Positions 18,637 through 28,551 are shown, numbered from the stretch's first letter. The stretch: DNA of 64,000 bases from Gammaproteobacteria bacterium UBA2965 (GCA_002348385.1 DEBD01000029.1:67731-131730), one strand, 5' to 3'. Notes: generated from the sequence alone by a model not told the origin. A program made the numbers and translations.

Positions 18637-19623
18637 CTATGCGTCTCTTGAGGCAGTGATCTGCCTCGGATTGTACTGCGCAACAGAGATCACGCCGGTG
18701 GCGAAAGAGCGTGTCAGCCCGTCGTAGGCGTGCTGCATGAACAGCTTTGCATTGGGGTATCCGGTGGTGCGGTCTGCGGCCGAAATGCTCACGCCGACCA
18801 CTGCGGGTATGTAGCCCTCAGCAGTCTTGAAAGAGTGCATGTACAGGCTGTCGAATATCCGGCGAAAGCTCTGCGACGTGCAGTTTTCTATATCCGACTG
18901 CCATGTGATCACGGCGAGCATGTTTGCTTCAGGGCGCGTGACGATGTCCAGCGGGCGAACCAGCTGACGAACTTTCGCCGCGATTCCGGATACCAGCTCA
19001 TCCACGGTGGGTTTATCGTATTGCTCTTCGATTACGTTCAGGTTGTTTATACCCACCAGCAACACGCATGCGGCGCCACCCCGTGCCTCAGCTTGTTTTG
19101 TGGTATCGGTGATGCGATCGAGAGCAAATTTGAGATTACCGAGCCCGGTTACCGGATCTACCAGGTCGGTTACCTTTAGGTCTCGGATCTTCTTCTCAAG
19201 CAGTCGGTTGTCATGCAATAGGCCGTTGTGTCTGGTTGTGATTCTCTGTGCCGCTGCGACGCGTGGCAGCAGCTGGGTGCGCAGATGCGCCTTGTTCAGA
19301 AAATCGTCTACGCCTTCTCCGAAAGCTTTATGCATCGCCTCGTAGTCGTCGCGTGCTGTCAGCAGCATGACGTAGGTAAACTGCTCGTTCTTCTTGTCGA
19401 GGGCCTTTACCCGCCGTGTCAATTCCAGCCCGTCCATCGACGGCATGAGCCAGTCGGCGATCAGGATTTGTGCGGGCTTCTTCTCTAGAGACCTCAGCGC
19501 TTGCAGCGGATTGTTGGTAAAGCGCACATTGGTGAAACCGGCGCCGCGTAAGGCCTTGGCAATAATGGTGCTGGAGAACTTTGCGTCATCTACAACCAGG
19601 ATTGGAATGTCTTCGTTTGACAT
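18637..19623 (-). CDS. Response regulator with degenerate GGDEF domain
   Basis: The 328-residue product starts with a receiver domain (ILVVDD acidic pocket, phosphoacceptor Asp in IADWLMPS, Thr in MLLTA) over about residues 6-125. A coiled linker leads to a GGDEF-type fold: DPVTGLGNLKF matches the DxLTGLxNR start of diguanylate cyclases, but the signature is replaced by RPEAN and the metal-binding residues are not kept. It should therefore not make c-di-GMP and may act as a binding or signalling output. ATG at 19623 is preferred over an in-frame TTG at 19689. It ends 5 bp before the adenosyltransferase start. Confidence 0.85.
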   Translation of the reverse strand: MSNEDIPILVVDDAKFSSTIIAKALRGAGFTNVRFTNNPLQALRSLEKKPAQILIADWLMPSMDGLELTRRVKALDKKNEQFTYVMLLTARDDYEAMHKAFGEGVDDFLNKAHLRTQLLPRVAAAQRITTRHNGLLHDNRLLEKKIRDLKVTDLVDPVTGLGNLKFALDRITDTTKQAEARGGAACVLLVGINNLNVIEEQYDKPTVDELVSGIAAKVRQLVRPLDIVTRPEANMLAVITWQSDIENCTSQSFRRIFDSLYMHSFKTAEGYIPAVVGVSISAADRTTGYPNAKLFMQHAYDGLTRSFATGVISVAQYNPRQITASRDA

Positions 19624-19727
19624 GTAACTTAGCGGTTGGGCGTCGGCGTGCGAGTCAACCTTGATATTCGAGGCACTGTGCTTTGTCAAGAAACGGACTG
19701 CTCAGGAATCAGGGATAAGTCTAACAT

Positions 19728-19743
19728 GGTGACGTTTGTCACC
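19728..19743. promoter_or_regulatory. Perfect inverted repeat between the response regulator and yajQ
   Basis: GGTGAC-GTTT-GTCACC is a perfect 6-4-6 dyad in the 234-bp divergent gap, 104 bp upstream of the response regulator start and 114 bp upstream of yajQ. It has no U tract, so it is more like an operator than a terminator. The regulator is unknown. Confidence 0.4.
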
Positions 19744-19857
19744 TTTGTCGGCTTGTGCTTCCCAATGTAAGAGGAAGTTGGCAACAAGCGCACGGCCATG
19801 GGGCGTCTACGTTGTCAGCTTGAACGCAATTGATTGAGTCGGAGGGCTAAGCAAGTC

Positions 19858-20340
19858 ATGCCATCGTTTGACGTAGTGTCGGAAGTAGATGCACAGGAAG
19901 TTCGCAACGCGGTGGACCAGGCCGCCCGCGAGCTGAGAAACCGTTTCGACTTCAAGAATGTGGATGCTGGTTTCGAGTACGATGGAACGGGCATCGTGCT
20001 CGCCGCGGAAGAAGAATTTCAGCTCGCTCAGATGCTGGATATCCTCAGAGACAAGATGGTGCGACGCAGCGTCGACGTGCGGGCGCTGGATGCGGGCGAG
20101 GTTGAAGCGGCAGGCAAGCAGAAGCGCCAGCGATTTGGTTTGAAGCAAGGTATCGGTCGCGACGACGCCAGGGCCATGGTGAAGCTGGTAAAAGACTCCA
20201 AGCGCAAAGTGCAGGCACAGGTTCAGGGAGAACAGGTGCGGGTAACCGGAAAAAAGCGCGACCACCTGCAGGAGGTAATCACCGTGCTCAAGGAAGCCGA
20301 CTTCCAGATCCCGCTGGACTTCACCAACTTCCGTGATTGA
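19858..20340 (+). CDS. yajQ: YajQ-family nucleotide-binding protein
   Basis: YajQ proteins have two RRM-like folds; members in Xanthomonas and Pseudomonas bind cyclic di-GMP and modulate transcription, and E. coli YajQ binds nucleotides. The 160-residue product starts MPSFDVVSEVD, contains the ARELRNRFDFK segment, the LKQGIGRDDAR segment and ends with FQIPLDFTNFRD, all family signatures. ATG at 19858 is favoured over the upstream in-frame start because it gives the conserved N-terminus, with GGAGGG about 14 bp before it. The following ampG starts 32 bp after the stop. Confidence 0.94.
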   Translation: MPSFDVVSEVDAQEVRNAVDQAARELRNRFDFKNVDAGFEYDGTGIVLAAEEEFQLAQMLDILRDKMVRRSVDVRALDAGEVEAAGKQKRQRFGLKQGIGRDDARAMVKLVKDSKRKVQAQVQGEQVRVTGKKRDHLQEVITVLKEADFQIPLDFTNFRD

Positions 20341-20372
20341 ATGGCCGTAGAGCCACTGATTCGGGACTGGTT

Positions 20373-21911
20373 GTGAGTTCTACGCCGAGCACGGCGACCG
20401 ATAACCTCGATCTGCGTAGTTACCTCCATCCTCGGGTGGTGGCAATGTTGTTCCTGGGCTTCTCGTCGGGACTGCCGTTGCTGTTGATTTTCGGCACGCT
20501 GTCGTTGTGGCTGCGCGAAGCTGGTGTGGAGCGCTCTGCGGTTACCTACTTCAGTTGGGCGGCGCTTGGCTACTCATTCAAGTTCGTGTGGGCCCCGCTT
20601 ATCGATCGGCTGCCTTTGCCTTTTCTCACCCGCGTCCTGGGTCAGCGGCGTAGCTGGTTGGCAACGGCCCAGGTGGCGTTAGCATGCGCCATTCTGCTCA
20701 TGGCCGAGAGCGACCCGAGTACGGCTGACGGCCTGGCCTTGATGGCCGTTGGCGCGGTGCTGCTCGGCTTCTTTGCGGCGACTCAGGATATCGTCATCGA
20801 CGCCTACCGGATCGAGGCGGTGGACGAATCTCTGCAGGCGCTCATGTCCTCCAGTTACGTGGCCGGGTACCGGATAGGCATGCTGGTAGCCGGCGCGGTG
20901 GCCCTTTACCTGGCGGCCGGCTTCGGCAGCACGGTGGACAACTACGCCTACGATGCTTGGCGATGGACCTACTGGTGCATGGCCGCCACCATGAGCGTCG
21001 GCTTCCTGACCACACTGCTGATCGGGGAGCCCATAGAAAGGGAAACGTCTGCATATTTTCACGGCACCGCGGACTATGCTCGATTTCTCCTGTTGTTCGG
21101 CGTGTTCGTGGGCAGCTTCGTTATTGCCTTCAGGATGCTGTCCGACACGGTTGTTACGCTTGGCGATTCCTTTTCGAGCCCGCTGTTGGGGGGGTTCCTG
21201 TCGGAGGCGCTGCGGCTCGTCATATCGTTGGCCGTGGGTCTGGGTGCGACCTGGCTGGCGGTTGCCGCAGGCTTGGCGAAGCGGGAGATGGTGCGCGACA
21301 CCTACGTCGCGCCCGTAGCGGATTTTTTCGCGCGATATGGGCGGGCCGCGCTGATCATTCTGTTGCTCGTCGGCTTCTATCGGGTGTCGGACATCGTCCT
21401 GGGTGTGATTGCCAATGTGTTCTATCAGGACATGGGTTACAGCAAACAGGTGATCGCCACGGCGACCAAAGTCTTCGGCATATGGATGATCATCCTCGGT
21501 GGTTTTCTCGGCGGCGTGCTGAGCGTGAAGTACGGCGTGATGCGGGTACTGATGCTGGGGGCCGTTCTCACGGTGTTGACCAACCTGCTCTTCATCACCC
21601 TGGCAAACGCCGCCGGTGACCTGACCCTTCTGTATCTGGTGATCGGCGCAGACAACCTGACGGCGGGGCTAGCGAGCGCGGCTTTCGTTGCGTATCTGTC
21701 GGGTTTGACGAGCCTGTCGTTCACAGCCATGCAATACGCGATATTTAGCTCCCTGATGACATTGTTCCCGAAGCTGCTCGGTGGCTATTCCGGTCAGGTG
21801 GTGGATGCGGTGGGATACAGCTACTTCTTCCTTGGCGCTGCGCTGCTCGGCGTGCCCGTTTTCTACCTTGTCTACCTGGCGCGCCACAGCGTCACTGAGG
21901 GCGGCAAGTAG
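20373..21911 (+). CDS. ampG: AmpG-like muropeptide permease (MFS)
   Basis: AmpG imports GlcNAc-anhydromuropeptides across the inner membrane for recycling. The 512-residue product has about 12-14 transmembrane segments and the family's hallmark GFSSGLPLLLIFGTLSLWLREAG after a short N-tail; the TQDIVIDAYRIE segment lies near residue 130. GTG at 20373 (GGGA about 7 bp upstream) is preferred to TTG at 20337. Together with AmpD at 13.2 kb it supplies two steps of peptidoglycan recycling, though the genes are not adjacent. Confidence 0.9.
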   Translation: MSSTPSTATDNLDLRSYLHPRVVAMLFLGFSSGLPLLLIFGTLSLWLREAGVERSAVTYFSWAALGYSFKFVWAPLIDRLPLPFLTRVLGQRRSWLATAQVALACAILLMAESDPSTADGLALMAVGAVLLGFFAATQDIVIDAYRIEAVDESLQALMSSSYVAGYRIGMLVAGAVALYLAAGFGSTVDNYAYDAWRWTYWCMAATMSVGFLTTLLIGEPIERETSAYFHGTADYARFLLLFGVFVGSFVIAFRMLSDTVVTLGDSFSSPLLGGFLSEALRLVISLAVGLGATWLAVAAGLAKREMVRDTYVAPVADFFARYGRAALIILLLVGFYRVSDIVLGVIANVFYQDMGYSKQVIATATKVFGIWMIILGGFLGGVLSVKYGVMRVLMLGAVLTVLTNLLFITLANAAGDLTLLYLVIGADNLTAGLASAAFVAYLSGLTSLSFTAMQYAIFSSLMTLFPKLLGGYSGQVVDAVGYSYFFLGAALLGVPVFYLVYLARHSVTEGGK

Positions 21912-21926
21912 ATCGGCCCTCTTGGG

Positions 21927-22283
21927 CTAGCCGGGCTCCCAACGGTGGGTGCTAGCGATGCGATCGCCTGCGAACTGCACGGATTCGCGCGTCAGACGTT
22001 TGCGTTGTCGCGCGCCGGCGGGTCCGGCCAGCGAGATGCGCAGGCTTGCGTTGACCACCCGGTGCCAGGGTAGTTTCGATTCCGGTGGAAGCTTACTCAG
22101 GGTGCGGCCGACGAATCTGGCTCGGTTGGGCATGCCGGCCAGCTCGGCAACTTGTCCATAGCTTGCCACCCGTCCGCTGGGGATTAGCGAGATCACCTGC
22201 CAGATGCGCTCTTCGGGGCTTGGTTGACTTAGCCCGCCGTCGCCCCCAGATTGGCTGGATTGAACCTGTCGACGGGTGAACAT
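21927..22283 (-). CDS. Alkyltransferase-like protein (ATL), O6-alkylguanine recognition
   Basis: ATL proteins resemble the DNA-binding domain of O6-methylguanine methyltransferase but lack the acceptor cysteine; they flag bulky O6-alkylguanines for nucleotide-excision repair. The 118-residue product has PSGRVASYGQVAELAG, the arginine finger in NRARFVGR (about R56) and PWHRV where methyltransferases have PCHRV, so W73 replaces the reactive Cys. ATG at 22283 shares the palindrome CATG with the start of the divergent fxsA. The ~20-residue Ser/Gly/Gln-rich N-tail is not conserved-looking. Confidence 0.9.
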   Translation of the reverse strand: MFTRRQVQSSQSGGDGGLSQPSPEERIWQVISLIPSGRVASYGQVAELAGMPNRARFVGRTLSKLPPESKLPWHRVVNASLRISLAGPAGARQRKRLTRESVQFAGDRIASTHRWEPG

Positions 22284-22740
22284 GGGTCCCTGGTTTGTGC
22301 TCTTCTTCTGCGTGCCGATTGTGGAAATGTACCTGCTGATCGAGGTGGGTAGCCACATCGGAGCTGCCTTGACGGTTGGGTTGGTGATGCTCACGGCCGT
22401 GCTAGGCCTGGCATTGCTGCGCATTCAGGGACTGGCCACGTTGACGCGCGGACTCGGACGCCTCCAGCAGGGAGAGCTACCCGCGCTGGAAGTGGCCGAA
22501 GGCCTCATGCTGGCCGTGGCGGGGGCTTTGCTGATCACACCCGGTTTCCTGACCGACGCGATAGGCTTCCTGCTCCTGATACCCGCGGGTCGCGTGCGCG
22601 TGGCGGGAAACCTGGCCCGACGTTTTGGCCCCCCGGAGCCTTTTCACACGTCGGATGCTGCCCGCAGATCGGCCGCGGGGCACCGTCCTGACGTCATCGA
22701 GGGTGAATTCGTGGTGCGAGAGGACCAAAAAGACCCCTAA
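22282..22740 (+). CDS. fxsA: FxsA family membrane protein
   Basis: FxsA is a small inner-membrane protein; in E. coli its overproduction blocks F exclusion of phage T7. The 152-residue product (from ATG at 22282; GTG at 22276 possible) has hydrophobic segments at about 2-20, 27-46 and 72-98, with the LLIEVGSHIG and LLITPGFLTDAIGFLLLIP segments typical of the family, then a charged tail. It sits directly upstream of groESL, as fxsA commonly does in gammaproteobacteria. Confidence 0.9.
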   Translation: MGPWFVLFFCVPIVEMYLLIEVGSHIGAALTVGLVMLTAVLGLALLRIQGLATLTRGLGRLQQGELPALEVAEGLMLAVAGALLITPGFLTDAIGFLLLIPAGRVRVAGNLARRFGPPEPFHTSDAARRSAAGHRPDVIEGEFVVREDQKDP

Positions 22741-22756
22741 TTTCGCCTCGCCGGGG

Positions 22757-22784
22757 TTGAAACTCTTCGGCGCGACACTATTAT
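22757..22784 (+). promoter_or_regulatory. groESL promoter (sigma-70-like)
   Basis: TTGAAA at 22757-22762 and TATTAT at 22779-22784 are spaced by 16 bp, a good housekeeping promoter. Transcription would begin near 22790, just before the CIRCE operator, so HrcA binding would block it. I see no clear sigma-32 box (CCCCAT at -10). Confidence 0.65.
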
Positions 22785-22798
22785 AAGCGGCCCTTGGA

Positions 22799-22825
22799 TT
22801 AGCACTCCCCTATCGTGAGTGCTAA
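22799..22825. promoter_or_regulatory. CIRCE operator (HrcA binding site) of groESL
   Basis: TTAGCACTC, nine bases, GAGTGCTAA: both 9-bp arms match the CIRCE consensus perfectly. It lies 40 bp upstream of groES and just after the predicted transcription start. Established knowledge: HrcA represses through this element and is released on heat shock. hrcA itself is not in the window. Confidence 0.95.
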
Positions 22826-22865
22826 TGGGTTACCCATCTGGGATTGAAATGGGAGATTACAGTAA

Positions 22866-23156
22866 ATGAATATTCGACCCCTACACGACCGCGTCGTGGT
22901 GCGCCGGTTGGAAGAGGAAACCACCTCAGCCGGTGGGATTGTCCTGCCTGATTCCGCCGCGGAGAAGCCGTCGCAGGGCGAGGTGCTGTCCGTGGGTCCG
23001 GGCAAGGCACTGGATAACGGGGAAGTCCGTGCACTGGACGTCAAGGTTGGAGACAAGGTCATTTTTGGCCAGTACGGCGGCAGCACCGTAAAGATCGACG
23101 GCGAGGAACTTTTGATCCTCACCGAGAGCGAGATCTTCGGTGTAGTGGAAGGCTAA
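22866..23156 (+). CDS. groES: GroES co-chaperonin
   Basis: GroES is the heptameric lid of the GroEL folding chamber. The 96-residue product has [14 protein letters not shown] at the N-terminus, the mobile-loop region around [14 protein letters not shown] and the C-terminal [10 protein letters not shown] segment. GGGAG lies about 10 bp before the ATG. It is the first gene of the CIRCE-controlled groESL operon; groEL follows after 26 bp. Confidence 0.98.
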   Translation: MNIRPLHDRVVVRRLEEETTSAGGIVLPDSAAEKPSQGEVLSVGPGKALDNGEVRALDVKVGDKVIFGQYGGSTVKIDGEELLILTESEIFGVVEG

Positions 23157-23179
23157 ACAGCGAATATTGAGAGGAATAA

Positions 23180-24820
<1,641 letters not shown>

Positions 24821-24840
24821 ACGCGCCCATTGCGTTGCAA

Positions 24841-24867
24841 AAAAGCCCCTCAATTGAGGGGCTTTTT
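24841..24867 (+). terminator. Rho-independent terminator of groESL
   Basis: A perfect palindrome (arms 24841-24853 and 24854-24866) with GAGGGGC core and a run of seven T begins 20 bp after the groEL stop. The A-rich 5' side would make it work in both directions. Confidence 0.92.
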
Positions 24868-24981
24868 TTATGTGTATCGGGCCTTATTGAAATTGCGTGA
24901 TTATTTGCGGGGTGCGCTGCGTCGGAGGTTTGGTTATATTCTTGGGCGAACGACGATAAGTCCGTAACCGAGGGGACAAAA

Positions 24982-25653
24982 ATGGATAGCGATCTTTTGT
25001 ATTTTCTCGCGCGCTGGTGGCATGTGGTATTCGGCATCACGTGGATCGGCCTGCTCTACTACTTCAATTTCGTTCAGACCGAGTATTTCAAGGAAGCCGA
25101 TCCGGATGCGCGCACCGACGCATTCGTCAAGCTGGCGCCGCGTGCCCTGTGGTGGTTCCGTTGGGGGGCCATGTTCACGTTCTTGACCGGTCTGCTCATG
25201 CTGGCCATTCTGGGTCGCGCTACATCCTTCGCAATTACGTTGGGGTCCGTACTTGGCATTCTGATGTTCTTGAACGTGTGGCTGATCATCTGGCCCAATC
25301 AGAAGATCCTCATAGCGTCCAATGAGCAGGTCAAAGGCGGTGGCGAAGCGCTTCCTGAAGCAGCAGCTGCAGCGCCCAAAGCAGCATTGGCATCTCGCAC
25401 CAATACGCTGTTTTCCGTTCCCATGCTGTTCTTCATGGTAGGCAGTGCCCACCTGGCGACCACGAGCGGGTTGGGATTCGGAGCCATTGGCAGCGCCAGC
25501 ACGGCGGCGCTCATCGTATCGCTGGTCATCATCGCCGCGCTGGAACTGAATGCGATTTTCGGTAAGCCCGGTCCTATCGCCAGCGTTCAGGGCGTGATTA
25601 CCTCCAGTATCGTGCTTACGGGCGTGTTTTGGGCGGTAGTGGCGTACCTATAG
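24982..25653 (+). CDS. Urate_ox_N-domain membrane protein (PuuD N-terminal-like)
   Basis: The 223-residue protein has six predicted transmembrane segments (about 5-30, 61-78, 83-105, 143-161, 168-193, 201-223) and a start LLYFLARWWHVVFGITWIGLLYYFNF that matches the N-terminal membrane domain of PuuD-type urate hydroxylases. PuuD carries a C-terminal cytochrome c domain; none is present here and no CxxCH motif occurs. Conserved His14 and Trp residues could bind heme. Purine-degradation genes are not nearby, so a role in urate oxidation is doubtful. GAGGGG lies 7 bp before the ATG. Confidence 0.72.
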   Translation: MDSDLLYFLARWWHVVFGITWIGLLYYFNFVQTEYFKEADPDARTDAFVKLAPRALWWFRWGAMFTFLTGLLMLAILGRATSFAITLGSVLGILMFLNVWLIIWPNQKILIASNEQVKGGGEALPEAAAAAPKAALASRTNTLFSVPMLFFMVGSAHLATTSGLGFGAIGSASTAALIVSLVIIAALELNAIFGKPGPIASVQGVITSSIVLTGVFWAVVAYL

Positions 25654-25699
25654 GCCGGCACCCAACGCACGGTCCCCGGCGACGGGTGGCCAAGGCACG

Positions 25700-25732
25700 A
25701 AAAGAGCTTGCCCATCGCAGGCTCTTTTTTTT
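25700..25732 (+). terminator. Rho-independent terminator
   Basis: AAAAGAG-CTTGC, loop CCATC, GCAGG-CTCTTTTTTTT forms a 10-12 bp stem (one G-T pair) with an eight-T run, 46 bp after the Urate_ox_N gene. A perfect TATAAT follows at 25736-25741, 30 bp before the next ATG, and may be that gene's -10 box. Confidence 0.88.
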
Positions 25733-25770
25733 GCTTATAATTCGCCGCCTCATCGCTCAAGAGAACGTAA

Positions 25771-26502
25771 ATGGCCGACAAGCCCTCGATATCTGCCAAC
25801 CCGGACGACGCTGGCGGCTACCGGCGCGGGGGTCAGCGGCGCCGCGCCGGTGGCGGGGCACCGCGAATGATCGGGATCAACCTAATCATGGCGGTGCTGA
25901 TGGCTGGATTGATGGTGGCGGGTTGGTTCATTGCAAACCAGCATCAGTTGCTGGAGCAGGCGCAAGTCGACCGGGAGCAGGCGGCGGAGCGTATCGCGGT
26001 ATTGGAAGATCGGCTTCGGGTCACGGACGAGGCTATGACCGAGACGGGCCAGGACACCCAGCAGAAGCTCGGTTTCTGGGAGTCGGAGGTGCGCAAGCTG
26101 TGGGCGGTTGCCAACGAGCGCAATCGAAAGTGGATCAAAGACAACGAGAGAAATATCGATAAGCTGCAGAAGAGCGCCTCTGCCATCGATGCCAGCCTTC
26201 GCGATCTGAACAGCGCCGTTAGCCGTCACGACGCGGCGTTTGCTCAACAGCAGGCGATCATCGATCAGCTGACCAGCGTCGACCTGCAGATGCAGCAGTT
26301 GGTCAACATCCAGCGGGACCTGACCGACAAGGTCAATGCGGCGCAACAGACCATGGCCGGACTGCAGTCCGGGCTGGCTGGACGGGTGACGGAAAACGAG
26401 CAGGCGGTGGTGGCCATAGATGCCTACCGCCTCCAGCTGAACAGCCGTCTTGCCGCCCTGGAACGGCGCATGGATGGGCTGTCTGCGCCGGCCACCTATT
26501 GA
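25771..26502 (+). CDS. Single-span coiled-coil membrane protein, function unknown
   Basis: I do not recognise a named family. The 243-residue product has a basic Gly/Arg-rich cytoplasmic head (18-32), one transmembrane helix (about 33-55) and a long heptad-rich coiled coil (about 57-235) rich in Gln, Ala, Asp and Arg. The layout resembles scaffold or cell-envelope tether proteins. No catalytic motif is visible. It has its own terminator-flanked unit: a terminator precedes it, a TATAAT lies 30 bp upstream, and a structured 140-bp gap follows. Confidence 0.7.
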   Translation: MADKPSISANPDDAGGYRRGGQRRRAGGGAPRMIGINLIMAVLMAGLMVAGWFIANQHQLLEQAQVDREQAAERIAVLEDRLRVTDEAMTETGQDTQQKLGFWESEVRKLWAVANERNRKWIKDNERNIDKLQKSASAIDASLRDLNSAVSRHDAAFAQQQAIIDQLTSVDLQMQQLVNIQRDLTDKVNAAQQTMAGLQSGLAGRVTENEQAVVAIDAYRLQLNSRLAALERRMDGLSAPATY

Positions 26503-26524
26503 AGCCACCTATGTAGTTAGAACA

Positions 26525-26578
26525 GGTTCTGTTTGTGAACCACAACCTGCACTGCGTCACGCCCACAGCGCGACGCAG
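26525..26578 (+). other. Two hairpins in the gap before the HD-GYP gene
   Basis: GGTTC-TGTTTGT-GAACC (26525-26541) and CTGCGTC-N13-GACGCAG (26552-26578) are two perfect dyads in the 141-bp gap. No U tract follows either, so they are not typical terminators. They may be part of a structured leader of the downstream gene or leftover transcription-pausing sequence. I found no match to c-di-GMP riboswitch core sequences. Confidence 0.3.
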
Positions 26579-26643
26579 GTCCGGTTACCTGTCTGTGGGT
26601 AGCGTCATACTCTCCGGTTCATCAGTCCCTGAAGTGGTTGCGG

Positions 26644-28551
26644 ATGAACAGCGATCAGGCCCCCACCTTGTGCGTCGTAGGTTCTCGTCGTATCGAAGGC
26701 ACTGCTGCCGCCATGCAGCAGTGTGCGCGAGCGCTCGGCTGGCAAATCCAGCGTGTGTACGACGTGGACGAGCAAGTGGTAGACGAACGGGTCTCACTTG
26801 CGCTGCTGGAGCCTTCCCAACCGAAGCAGCTAAGAAGCCGGTTTCCCCATGCGTTGCTGGTGGTGTTGGCCGATGGCGCTGAAGTGGCCGACGTTGATGC
26901 AGACATCGTGCTTACGCCTTGCCGCGACGCCGTCGCGCTGAATTCTCTGCTCAATCATGCGGCGTCCCATTGGCGCCAGCAGCGCAAATCCATGCAGCTG
27001 TTCCGCGAGGTGGGAGCCCGGCGAGAACGGATGCGGCAGCTGTCGGACATTGCTCTGTCGCTGTCTACCCAGATCGACTTCGACGATCTGCTGGAGACCA
27101 TCCTGCTCGAAGCGCGCCGATTAGCCGGCTGCGATGCCGGGTCTTTGTATCTGCTGGATGAAAACAGCGACCCGCCTTCGCTCATATTCAAGCTCAGCCA
27201 GACCGACTCTCTGGAAGTGACGTTCAGGGAGCAACGTCTGCCGCTGTCTTCCCAGTCGCTTGCCGGGTACGTGGCGCAGACCGGAGAGTCTCTGGAAATC
27301 CCGGATGCCTACGCCATTCCTGAAGATGCACCCTATCGGTTCAATCGATCGTTCGATGAAAAGATGGGCTACCGCACGCGATCGATTCTGGTGCTTCCCA
27401 TGCGTGACCATCGCGGCAAGGTGGTGGGCGTGCTGCAGTTCATCAACCGTCTGGATCCCACTAAGAACCAACCCATTCCATTTGGCGAGGAAGTTGCGGA
27501 GCTGCTTAGGGCCGTGGGCAGCCAGGCGGCGGTCTCGATTCAGAAGAACCTGCTTATTCGGGACGTCAATCAGCTCTTCGAGGGTTTCGTGCAGGCATCG
27601 GTCAAAGCCATCGAACAACGTGATCCTGGTACCAGCGGTCACTCATTTCGCGTTGCGGAATCCACTCTGGCGCTACTTCGTGCGCTGCCTGAATCGGGCA
27701 ACGCTCGGTTCAAGGAGCTCACCCTGAGCGATGCCCACCTGCGGGAGGTTCGCTATGCGGCTCTGCTGCACGATTTCGGCAAGGTGGGCGTGCGCGAGCA
27801 TGTGCTGCTCAAGGCTAACAAGCTATCCGACGACCGTCTGGAACTGCTGAACTTCCGGGTAGAGCTGCAGAAAGAACGACTGCGTCGCCAGGCCCTGGAG
27901 CGGGAGCTTGAGCTCTTCCATCATGGCAAAGTAGACCTGGAAGTAGCTCGGCGTCGGGTGCAGCGCGAGTTGGGCCGGCAGCTTGGGCTGTTGGACGACT
28001 ACCTGGACTGTATCCGCAAAGCCAACAATCCCACGGTTTTGGCAGAGGGCGACTTCAACAACCTGCGCGAGATCCGCAATTACGCCTACCGCGAGCTGGA
28101 CGGCACCCAGGGCAGTCTGATCAGCGATTCGGACCTGTTGGCCTTGTCTGTGCGCAAGGGCAGTCTGACGCCGGATGAGCGCTTGGAAATCCAAAACCAC
28201 GTGAGCCACACGCGGGATTTTCTAGCCGTTTTGCCGTGGCCGCCGGAGTTGGCCGGGGTGCCCCGGATTGCGGCTGCCCACCACGAGAAGCTGGATGGCA
28301 GCGGGTATCCCGATGGATTGGTCGACGAGCAGATCCCGTTGCCCAGCAAGGTGATGGCCGTGTGCGACATTTACGATGCGCTTACCGCCATGGACCGCCC
28401 ATACAAATCTGCGATCAGCGCGGAGCGCGCGCTGGGAATTCTCGAGGAGGAAGCCAGATCGGGCCTCCTTGACGGCGACATCGTGAAGATCTTCATCGAT
28501 GCCGGCGTGTACGAGTCTGTGTGGGGTGAGCAACGCAAACGCGTTGGCTGA
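26644..28551 (+). CDS. GAF / HD-GYP domain protein (probable c-di-GMP phosphodiesterase)
   Basis: HD-GYP proteins hydrolyse cyclic di-GMP. The 635-residue product has an N-terminal region of no known fold (about 1-130, receiver-like), a GAF sensor (about 140-300) and an HD-GYP domain with HDFGK at H376-D377 and HHEKLDGSGYP at H546-P556, all key residues kept. Between these motifs there are about 170 residues, where roughly 60 is usual; the extra ~110 residues are charged and helical. ATG at 26644 is preferred over TTG at 26638. It converges on exeB with no gap. Confidence 0.88.
   Translation: MNSDQAPTLCVVGSRRIEGTAAAMQQCARALGWQIQRVYDVDEQVVDERVSLALLEPSQPKQLRSRFPHALLVVLADGAEVADVDADIVLTPCRDAVALNSLLNHAASHWRQQRKSMQLFREVGARRERMRQLSDIALSLSTQIDFDDLLETILLEARRLAGCDAGSLYLLDENSDPPSLIFKLSQTDSLEVTFREQRLPLSSQSLAGYVAQTGESLEIPDAYAIPEDAPYRFNRSFDEKMGYRTRSILVLPMRDHRGKVVGVLQFINRLDPTKNQPIPFGEEVAELLRAVGSQAAVSIQKNLLIRDVNQLFEGFVQASVKAIEQRDPGTSGHSFRVAESTLALLRALPESGNARFKELTLSDAHLREVRYAALLHDFGKVGVREHVLLKANKLSDDRLELLNFRVELQKERLRRQALERELELFHHGKVDLEVARRRVQRELGRQLGLLDDYLDCIRKANNPTVLAEGDFNNLREIRNYAYRELDGTQGSLISDSDLLALSVRKGSLTPDERLEIQNHVSHTRDFLAVLPWPPELAGVPRIAAAHHEKLDGSGYPDGLVDEQIPLPSKVMAVCDIYDALTAMDRPYKSAISAERALGILEEEARSGLLDGDIVKIFIDAGVYESVWGEQRKRVG

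Noticed and set aside
26503..26643. Possible c-di-GMP riboswitch before the HD-GYP gene
   Set aside because: The two hairpins do not show conserved core sequences of the known c-di-GMP riboswitch classes.
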